Positions 32,803 through 38,551 of a DNA stretch of 38,551 nt are shown piece after piece (position 1 is the first letter of the stretch; every line of letters begins with the position of its first letter). Made by a program: the position numbers and the translations under genes. The DNA lies in the NCBI GenBank assembly GCA_902556405.1, contig CACDWF010000017.1:1-38551 (forward strand), read 5' to 3'. Below the pieces are notes generated by a model. That model did no database searches. It was not told the origin of the DNA and worked only from the letters and a program-made list of their open reading frames with translations. This DNA is from an uncultured Alphaproteobacteria bacterium (GTDB lineage Bacteria > Pseudomonadota > Alphaproteobacteria > Rhodobacterales > Rhodobacteraceae).

Positions 32803-33726
32803 TTAATCGTTATTTTCTAATTGATTCCTTATTGATACCACAATTGTCCAGTTATCACGAATATATTTAGGTAGAGCAGTGTTTTTACGACTCAAGCTTT
32901 TAACAAAACTTGTAAAATCGAAATCAGCTTCTGCATCTACCGATTTCTGAAAATTCACTGTGCTGACTAGAATGGGGTTATTTTTCTCGACATTAAGCTT
33001 GATACCCTTCATTTTCTCAATATTTAAACTTTGATCACTTTTATTAATCTTTATCAACGGCACTTCTTTTTCATTCTTCTTCACAACATTTAACTTTTTA
33101 GTTTCAGACTTTAATGCTGCAGCGACTAATATTGGTTTAAATGAGCTTTCATTATTTTCTCGCTTCCATACTGCTTTTACTTTTTTATAGTATCTCACGT
33201 TGAATTTACTCTTTGACGAGTGATAGTATTTTACCGCTTTTTCCCAAGACCCGTGTCTCTGAAATAGTTTTTTTAAAAACCTCGCTCCATAATCGACATT
33301 TTTTATTGGGTTTATCATCTCACTTAAATTACTAAAGAACTTGTTGTGCCACCGATAATTAAGCTGCATACAACCAACATCAATATTAGTGACACCAGAC
33401 TCAACTCTCTTTTTTAGAGAATCCAGAGCTGCTTTTTTTGTTTGAAAATATGCACTGTCACCCCCAGCATTTAAAGTCCAGGGCCATGCTCTAATAATGC
33501 CATCTACCTTTTGATAACCAGACTCAACTCTTGATATACTCAATAAGATGTTTTCCGGCAATTCGTACTTTTTCTCTGCATCTTTTGCTAAATACTCACA
33601 TCGTAATGTAACTTGATGATGATTCAGAGGCTGAGAATAAACCCCATAAACGGGTATCACAAACGAAAATAAAAAAAATAAAAAAGAAAATTTATACTCT
33701 AGAGTTCGTCTATTTATCATAATCAT
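32803..33726 (-). CDS. Lytic transglycosylase (SLT domain), exported
   Basis: Starting at ATG 33726 the protein has 307 residues; the open frame reaches a TTG nine codons upstream without support. A signal peptide (hydrophobic 13-29) is followed by the SLT fold: ILLSISRVESGY with the catalytic Glu68, VGCMQLNYRWHNKFF, and NVDYGARFLKKLF followed by GSWEKAVKYYHS. It should cleave peptidoglycan glycan strands in the periplasm. The C-terminal 110 residues are lysine/asparagine-rich and not recognisable. Flagellar clusters often carry such an enzyme for passing the rod through the wall, but this one is outside the core operons and next to a coiled-coil membrane protein. Confidence 0.85.
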   Translation of the reverse strand: MIMINRRTLEYKFSFLFFLFSFVIPVYGVYSQPLNHHQVTLRCEYLAKDAEKKYELPENILLSISRVESGYQKVDGIIRAWPWTLNAGGDSAYFQTKKAALDSLKKRVESGVTNIDVGCMQLNYRWHNKFFSNLSEMINPIKNVDYGARFLKKLFQRHGSWEKAVKYYHSSKSKFNVRYYKKVKAVWKRENNESSFKPILVAAALKSETKKLNVVKKNEKEVPLIKINKSDQSLNIEKMKGIKLNVEKNNPILVSTVNFQKSVDAEADFDFTSFVKSLSRKNTALPKYIRDNWTIVVSIRNQLENND

Positions 33727-33764
33727 GCAACAAAATTGCAATGAACATGCCAAGCCGATCGGTT

Positions 33765-34844
33765 TTATCTTTTTATTACTTCAACAATCTCCAGGCCTTT
33801 CATAATTGGGCCATTTTTATGAAAAAGTAACCGAGCTATAATGGTTGCGGCGCATCGTGTCTCATTTTCACTTGAGATAACCGGCAACCCGCACTCTCCG
33901 ACTAAAGTTCCCGTAAAGTTATCTTGAACCATCATTATTTTTTGACCTTCCTTTGTCATAAAAATTATCTCCTTACGTTCCAGGTCATAACCCATAAACC
34001 CGGAAAAGACAACTTTGATACCATTTAAATCATCGAAGTTACCTCTGTATTTTTCCGTTCGTACTATCTCATTTTTTAACCTTCCAATCTCATTTCTGTG
34101 CTCTTTCTTCAACTCAAGTATTAACTTCTTATAATTATCATTGTTAACAGTTTCAGAATTGGTAACACTATTCAATTGGATCTGTTGATTTGATTCATAA
34201 CCTTCGATAAGCATTTTTTGCGTGGTTAGCTGCTCGTTTAGCGAAACTATTTTTTGCTTAAGCTCTTTTGACCTCTCCAATAGTTTTTCTTTGTCAGGTA
34301 CACCTTTTACTTGATCCATTAAACTTCTGTTTTTTTCTTCTAAATTATTTAATGCCTTTTCTAATTCAGTTTTGTCCAAAGCCACCTTATCCAAAACATT
34401 TATTTTATCTCTCAACCGATCATTTTCTGTTCTAAGAGCATCGAGCTGTGTTTCAAATTTTCCCGCATTACTTTCGGCCAACTTTTTTTTGTTTTGTTGG
34501 TCTACCAGTTCAAATTTAAGCTTTTCGATGCTTTGCTTTAGTTCTCCTTCCTCAGCTTGCAAACCCTTTCTAGACATTTCCAATTCAGATAATTTTTGAT
34601 TGCTCTCTAGCAACATTTTTTCTGCATTACTGAGTTGCGAGGTAATTTCTTCAAACTTTTGATTAGCTAGCATCGTTCTATTTTTGCTTCCGCCATCATC
34701 ACTTATTTGTTCAAGATTGAGTGATAATAAATTTGATTTTACTAAAGCGGCTATTATTTCACCGGAATAGAGAGTGATACTAAAAAGAGCTACTCCTAAG
34801 ATCAGTATCATCGTCTGAATTCTTCTGGGGGTCTTTGAGATCAT
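33765..34844 (-). CDS. Membrane-anchored coiled-coil protein of unknown function
   Basis: 359 residues: a short basic N terminus, one transmembrane helix (about 11-33), then 200 residues of nearly unbroken heptads (60-265; Leu/Glu/Lys/Asn-rich) and a C-terminal globular part (270-359) with GFMGYDLERKEIIFMTKEG and two cysteines in a GECG...TRCAA context. The arrangement suits a periplasmic spacer or a tether. It lies 39 bases upstream of the transglycosylase on the same strand and is divergent from hisB. No known family. Confidence 0.8.
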   Translation of the reverse strand: MISKTPRRIQTMILILGVALFSITLYSGEIIAALVKSNLLSLNLEQISDDGGSKNRTMLANQKFEEITSQLSNAEKMLLESNQKLSELEMSRKGLQAEEGELKQSIEKLKFELVDQQNKKKLAESNAGKFETQLDALRTENDRLRDKINVLDKVALDKTELEKALNNLEEKNRSLMDQVKGVPDKEKLLERSKELKQKIVSLNEQLTTQKMLIEGYESNQQIQLNSVTNSETVNNDNYKKLILELKKEHRNEIGRLKNEIVRTEKYRGNFDDLNGIKVVFSGFMGYDLERKEIIFMTKEGQKIMMVQDNFTGTLVGECGLPVISSENETRCAATIIARLLFHKNGPIMKGLEIVEVIKR

Positions 34845-34958
34845 TTTTTTCTCGTATTGAAATAACTTTGATGTTAAAAATACATCGGAACTTTTCTAAC
34901 CCCTTTTATACCCTAATGTAGAGCAAAATTAAAGACCAAAAACGATGAGAGTGACACA

Positions 34959-35543
34959 ATGCGAAGCGCGATAATTGAAAGAATTACTAACGAAACTAGC
35001 ATTAATTTGGTTTTGAATCTCGACGGTAATGGGATAGGTGCGATTAATACAAATATCCCATTTTTTGACCATATGCTTGAACAACTAATTTTTCATTCTT
35101 CAGTTGATCTGGAACTAAATGCTCAGGGAGACGTTAAAATTGATTATCATCATACAGTTGAAGATTGCGGAATTTGTTTGGGAAAAGCCTTTATGGAGGC
35201 TCTGGGGGATAAAAAAGGAATTAATAGATACGGATTTTTTTTACTTCCTATGGACGATGCCTTAATAAGGGTTGCCCTAGATTTTTCAGGGCGGTCGTTT
35301 CTCAGTTGGAAGGTAAGCTTTCCAACAAACAGAGTTGGTGATTTTGATCTAGAGCTTGTGCGTGAGTTTTTTAATGCATTCAGCACAAACTCGGGTGCTA
35401 CACTTCATGTGGAGAAGCTTGACGGTTTCAATTCACATCACATATCAGAGGCCATTTTTAAGACAATGGGTAAATCTATTAAAATGGCTATAACAAAAAA
35501 TAAAGGTACGGAAATTATACCCTCCACTAAAGGAAGCTTGTAA
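34959..35543 (+). CDS. hisB: Imidazoleglycerol-phosphate dehydratase HisB
   Basis: 194 residues, the single-function form. Motifs: FFDHMLEQL (35-43), HHTVEDCGI (64-72, metal-binding His and Glu), and later a second NSHHISEAIFK segment. It makes imidazole acetol-phosphate in histidine synthesis. It heads the run hisB-H-A-F-E; hisG, hisD, hisC and hisI must be elsewhere. The intergenic region before it (114 bases) has no promoter that I can call with confidence. Confidence 0.97.
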   Translation: MRSAIIERITNETSINLVLNLDGNGIGAINTNIPFFDHMLEQLIFHSSVDLELNAQGDVKIDYHHTVEDCGICLGKAFMEALGDKKGINRYGFFLLPMDDALIRVALDFSGRSFLSWKVSFPTNRVGDFDLELVREFFNAFSTNSGATLHVEKLDGFNSHHISEAIFKTMGKSIKMAITKNKGTEIIPSTKGSL

Positions 35544-35546
35544 AAG

Positions 35547-36191
35547 ATGAACATTGCCATTATCGATTATAGAAGTGGCAATCTGCATTCTGCTCTCAAA
35601 AGCTTTCAAGCTGCTGCGTCAAACTTCAAGAATGTGAATGTCAAAATTACTTCTTGCTACAAAGATATTCGAGTAGCAGATAAAGTAGTTTTACCCGGAG
35701 TTGGATCATTTTCTTTTTGCAAGTCAAAATTGCTAGAAGATACCGATCTTTATAAATCTCTTTTAGATATAGTAACGGAAAAGAAAAAGCCGTTTCTAGG
35801 AATCTGTGTTGGAATGCAACTTCTTGCAACAACAGGACATGAAGGGAAAAGGGACAACCTAGGTTTAGACTGGATCTGTGGTGAAGTGAAGAAAATTACT
35901 GTAGATCAAAGTTTAAAAGTACCTCATATGGGTTGGAACAACCTTTTTTTTAAAAAATCCCATCCATTATTCAATAATATTGACATAAATGATCATTTTT
36001 ATTTTGTTCATTCTTATGAATTCATATCTCGTAATGAAAATGATATTGTGGCCACCACTAATCATGGAAAGGACATAGTAGCAGCCGTAGCTAAAGAAAA
36101 TATTATTGGATTACAATTTCATCCTGAGAAGAGCCAAAATCCAGGATTAAAAATTATAAGAAATTTTATTGAATGGGATCCTTTACATTAA
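35547..36191 (+). CDS. hisH: Imidazole glycerol phosphate synthase glutaminase subunit HisH
   Basis: 214 residues of class I glutamine amidotransferase. Nucleophile Cys87 sits in GICVGMQ and the His192-Glu194 pair in LQFHPEKSQ; PGVGSF is at 50-55. It supplies ammonia to HisF. It begins three bases after hisB. The next plus-strand his gene is delayed by an opposite-strand insertion. Confidence 0.96.
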   Translation: MNIAIIDYRSGNLHSALKSFQAAASNFKNVNVKITSCYKDIRVADKVVLPGVGSFSFCKSKLLEDTDLYKSLLDIVTEKKKPFLGICVGMQLLATTGHEGKRDNLGLDWICGEVKKITVDQSLKVPHMGWNNLFFKKSHPLFNNIDINDHFYFVHSYEFISRNENDIVATTNHGKDIVAAVAKENIIGLQFHPEKSQNPGLKIIRNFIEWDPLH

Positions 36192-36196
36192 GGAGC

Positions 36197-36601
36197 CTAT
36201 TTTATTTTACTCCATTCTTGTGCTTGACAAATGAACAAAACACATCCCGACACGCCGATTTTATTCTTTGTCAGTATTTCCATTTTTGAATTATAGACTT
36301 TCCCATCACTATAATCTTTGATTTTGCCCCCTGAGAAATTTTTATCTCCCTCTTTTTTCATGTCCCAAACAACATACTTGCCCTTGTGTTCATAATTTTT
36401 TATCACTTTCCCATCTTTAGAGAAAGCCTTCATCAAGGTACCACATGTTAGGTGTTTATTATCTTTACATGCTCCAAATTTTACATGAGCCCAGCCCCCA
36501 GTTTTTTTACTTGGCATAGTTTTGTACGTACCTAAAAAGGCCCCTGCGAAAACATTAGTGCTAATCATAAAAGAAGCGACTATCGCTATAAGTGTTTTCA
36601 T
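36197..36601 (-). CDS. Exported DUF2147-family protein inserted in the his operon
   Basis: Starting at ATG 36601, which has GGAG nine bases upstream, the protein has 134 residues; a start at 36616 would add five residues. A signal peptide (MKTLIAIVASFMISTNVFAG) precedes the DUF2147 pattern: GTYKT, a VKFGACKDNKHLTCGTL cysteine pair, an FSGGKIKDYSDGKVYN segment and GVSGCVLFICQAQEWS at the end. These proteins are small periplasmic beta-rich domains of unclear role. It lies five bases from the hisH stop and is convergent with hisH and divergent from hisA, separating the two. Confidence 0.8.
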   Translation of the reverse strand: MKTLIAIVASFMISTNVFAGAFLGTYKTMPSKKTGGWAHVKFGACKDNKHLTCGTLMKAFSKDGKVIKNYEHKGKYVVWDMKKEGDKNFSGGKIKDYSDGKVYNSKMEILTKNKIGVSGCVLFICQAQEWSKIK

Positions 36602-36633
36602 AATTATCCGCTCCATAAGAAAGTCTTTAAATC

Positions 36634-36662
36634 TTGTTAATAAATAAATTACATTGTATTAA
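36634..36662 (+). promoter_or_regulatory. Candidate sigma-70 promoter of hisA-F-E
   Basis: TTGTTA (36634-36639) and TATTAA (36657-36662) are spaced by 17 bases, each matching four of six consensus positions. It lies between the DUF2147 gene and hisA, where a new promoter would be needed because of the insertion. Confidence 0.35.
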
Positions 36663-36708
36663 ACTTACTAGTTATTTTACTAAAAAAAATAAGCAAAGGA
36701 AAGGTAAG

Positions 36709-37428
36709 TTGAATTTTTATCCAGCTATTGATCTGAAAGAAGGTCAGTGTGTAAGATTGAAGCGAGGAGATCTTGACACTGCGATTGTTTACAATGAGGA
36801 TCCTGTTGCGCAAGCAAAGATATTTCAAGAGGCAGGGTGTCATTGGCTACACGTAGTGGACCTAGATGGTGCCATTTCTGGTAGTAAGAAGAATGTGAAA
36901 ACCATTGAAGAGATAAGACGTTCTACTGCCCTAAAAATTCAAGTTGGTGGGGGGATAAGAAATCTGAAGCAAATAGAATTCTGGAAGTCAAAAGGTATAG
37001 ATCGTGTTATTTTAGGGACTGTAGCCGTTTCTAACCCTTCTGTAGTACAAGAAGCATGTAGACTATTCGATGGCATCTTAATTGCGCTAGACTCTAGGGC
37101 GAACAAGGTCGCTACTGCAGGCTGGAAGACTACATCAAATAAAAACACAATGGACCTAGCAAAAAGTTTCGAAGATTGTGGGGTCGATGCGATTATTTTC
37201 ACAGATATAGATAGAGATGGCTTAATGAAGGGATTGAATTCTAATGATACAAAGAGACTATCGGATCATGTAAGCATTCCTGTAATTGGATCAGGAGGCA
37301 TTAATGGCCGCGAGAATCTTGAAAACGTAAAAAAAAATATTCCGAACTTAGAGGGAGTTATCGCTGGAAAAGCCATATATACTGGAGCCTTAAGAATTAA
37401 AGACGCATTAACAATTTTAAAGGATTAA
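36709..37428 (+). CDS. hisA: Phosphoribosylformimino-5-aminoimidazole carboxamide ribotide isomerase HisA
   Basis: I place the start at TTG 36709, preceded by AAAGGAAAGG, because the protein then begins [17 protein letters not shown] as other HisA proteins do and has 239 residues. The longer frame adds 25 lysine-rich residues that do not belong to the family. The (beta/alpha)8 barrel has catalytic Asp8 and Asp128 (ALDSR), plus QVGGGIR and GSGGI phosphate loops. Converts ProFAR to PRFAR for HisF-HisH. Confidence 0.95.
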   Translation: MNFYPAIDLKEGQCVRLKRGDLDTAIVYNEDPVAQAKIFQEAGCHWLHVVDLDGAISGSKKNVKTIEEIRRSTALKIQVGGGIRNLKQIEFWKSKGIDRVILGTVAVSNPSVVQEACRLFDGILIALDSRANKVATAGWKTTSNKNTMDLAKSFEDCGVDAIIFTDIDRDGLMKGLNSNDTKRLSDHVSIPVIGSGGINGRENLENVKKNIPNLEGVIAGKAIYTGALRIKDALTILKD

Positions 37429-37429
37429 A

Positions 37430-38194
37430 ATGTTGAAAACGCGTATTATACCATGCTTGGATGTTAAAGATGGTAGAGTTGTCAAAGGAACGAATTTTAT
37501 AAACCTGCGTGATGCTGGTGATCCTGTCGAAATAGCAAAAATTTATAATGATAAAGGTGCAGATGAATTATGTTTTTTAGACATTTCAGCTTCTCAAGAG
37601 AAGAGGAATACAACATATGAAATTGTAAAAAAAACGGCGGAACAATGCTTCATGCCATTAACTGTTGGTGGAGGTGTACGACAAGTATCTGAAGTTGAAA
37701 CATTACTTAATCATGGAGCGGATAAAGTAAGTTTCAATAGCGCTGCCGTATCTAATCCTCAATTGATATCTTTAGCTGCGAATAAATTTGGCAGTCAATG
37801 CATCGTTGTAGCTATAGACGCCAAATTTAGTTTGCGCATAAACGATTGGGAGGTTTTTACACATGGTGGGACTAGGGCCACTGGTATAAAAGTTAAAGAG
37901 TTTGCAAAAACTATGGAAGAAAATGGTGCCGGAGAGATTTTATTAACCTCTATGGATAAAGACGGTGTCCAAGATGGGTATGATATAAAACTCCTAAAAA
38001 GTATAACAGAGCTTTTGGGCATACCAGTAATAGCATCCGGAGGTGCTGGCAAGGTAGAACATTTCCTTGACGCTGTTATATGCGGTGGAGCGTCAGCTTT
38101 GCTAGCAGCATCAGTTTTTCATTTCAACGAAATTTCTATATCAGAAGTAAAAGAGTTTCTTAATAAATCAAATGTACCCATGAGGATAACATGA
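37430..38194 (+). CDS. hisF: Imidazole glycerol phosphate synthase cyclase subunit HisF
   Basis: 254 residues, barrel homologous to HisA. Catalytic Asp11 ([16 protein letters not shown]) and Asp130 (AIDAK), plus the LTVGGGVR and VIASGGAGK phosphate-binding loops. It closes the imidazole ring using ammonia from HisH. It starts one base after the hisA stop and overlaps hisE by four bases. Confidence 0.97.
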   Translation: MLKTRIIPCLDVKDGRVVKGTNFINLRDAGDPVEIAKIYNDKGADELCFLDISASQEKRNTTYEIVKKTAEQCFMPLTVGGGVRQVSEVETLLNHGADKVSFNSAAVSNPQLISLAANKFGSQCIVVAIDAKFSLRINDWEVFTHGGTRATGIKVKEFAKTMEENGAGEILLTSMDKDGVQDGYDIKLLKSITELLGIPVIASGGAGKVEHFLDAVICGGASALLAASVFHFNEISISEVKEFLNKSNVPMRIT

Positions 38195-38511
38195 ACAAAA
38201 TACTTGAAAGATTGGACTTAACAATTCAAAGAAAAATAACGGAGTCTCCTAAAAAATCTCATACTGCAAAGCTTTTTAGCAAGGGAACAGAAAAATGTGC
38301 AGAAAAATTTGGAGAGGAAGCAATAGAACTTATAGTGGCCTGTATCAAAAAGAAAAAAAGGGCAATTATAGAAGAAGCCGCTGACACCCTGTATCACATG
38401 TGCGTTTTACTGAGGTCAAAAAACATTTCAATAAATGAAGTGCTGTCAGAGCTAGTTTTGCGAGAAGGTGTGTCGGGAATTGAGGAAAAAAAAAATAGGA
38501 ACATAAAATGA
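38191..38511 (+). CDS. hisE: Phosphoribosyl-ATP pyrophosphohydrolase HisE
   Basis: 106 residues with the MazG-like helices and metal-binding acidic motifs [13 protein letters not shown] and [10 protein letters not shown]. It hydrolyses phosphoribosyl-ATP at the second step. It is encoded separately from hisI, as is usual in Alphaproteobacteria. It overlaps hisF by ATGA and the next gene by ATGA. Confidence 0.95.
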   Translation: MNKILERLDLTIQRKITESPKKSHTAKLFSKGTEKCAEKFGEEAIELIVACIKKKKRAIIEEAADTLYHMCVLLRSKNISINEVLSELVLREGVSGIEEKKNRNIK

Positions 38512-38551
38512 TAGAAGAATCGATAAAGATAACGGAAAAGGTTCTTTTGAC
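38508..38551 (+). CDS. Start of a gene running off the right edge
   Basis: ATG at 38508 overlaps the hisE stop (ATGA) and the frame stays open to the edge, giving [18 protein letters not shown] lies seven bases upstream. The four-base overlap suggests co-translation with hisE. Fourteen residues are too few to name a family. Confidence 0.5.
   Translation, partial: MIEESIKITEKVLL

Noticed and set aside
34922-34940. A TTGG...TTTTGC element upstream of the coiled-coil gene at 34844 resembling a minus-strand -24/-12 promoter.
   Set aside because: GG and GC are eleven bases apart; sigma-54 promoters need ten.
1-38551. CRISPR arrays, tRNA or rRNA genes, insertion sequences, phage genes.
   Set aside because: No regularly spaced repeats, no tRNA-like cloverleaf, no transposase or integrase frames and no terminal repeats were seen. 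The cluster may be horizontally acquired, but no mobility genes remain in the window.

Overview
The window is an AT-rich stretch of bacterial chromosome dominated by one large flagellar gene cluster (about 0.2-31.4 kb), followed by a small envelope/ion-channel gene group on the minus strand and the histidine-biosynthesis genes hisB-hisH-hisA-hisF-hisE, which run off the right edge. The his gene order is the one usually seen in Alphaproteobacteria. The stator genes are of the sodium-driven PomA/PomB type, which suggests a marine or saline habitat. A low-GC marine alphaproteobacterium is the best guess. The species is not recognised.

Layout. Minus strand 0.2-3.9 kb: fliD (filament cap) and a DUF115/Maf-type gene linked to flagellin glycosylation. 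Plus strand 4.2-8.1 kb: a first fliS, an unknown gene, a ClC-family chloride protein with CBS domains and non-canonical gating residues, a disordered minus-strand protein, a second fliS-like gene and a fliT-like gene. At 8.1-10.6 kb two divergent sigma-54 activators: one (minus) is a bare AAA+/Fis protein without receiver domain (FleQ-like), the other (plus) has an AAA+ domain but no DNA-binding domain (FleT-like). From 10.6 kb the plus strand carries fliE-F-G-H-I-J, fliK-L-M-N and fliO-P-Q-R-flhB, then four uncharacterised genes in the same run (a small membrane protein, a four-cysteine protein, a membrane-anchored coiled coil and a PDZ-like membrane protein). Minus strand 25.7-28.8 kb: a sugar O-methyltransferase and the stator genes motB and motA. 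After two small genes comes rpoN (sigma-54) at 29.9-31.4 kb.

Regulation. I can read five good -24/-12 (sigma-54) promoters: upstream of fliD, fleT, fliK, fliO and motA. None is visible upstream of the fleQ-like gene or rpoN. Together with the split-domain activator pair and a local rpoN, this looks like the Fla1-type hierarchy described in Rhodobacter sphaeroides (FleQ, FleT, dedicated RpoN), with FleQ at the top. The circuit is read from sequence and analogy; it is an inference.

Right side. Minus strand 34.8-31.4 kb: a membrane-anchored coiled-coil protein, a lytic transglycosylase, a small basic protein, a voltage-gated potassium channel and a 56-residue small ORF. They diverge from hisB. 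The his run is interrupted between hisH and hisA by an opposite-strand DUF2147 gene, and hisA appears to start at TTG behind its own candidate promoter. Several genes (motB, hisA, a DUF1566 gene) use TTG starts, and the true starts of fliE, fliK, rpoN and hisA lie inside longer open frames.
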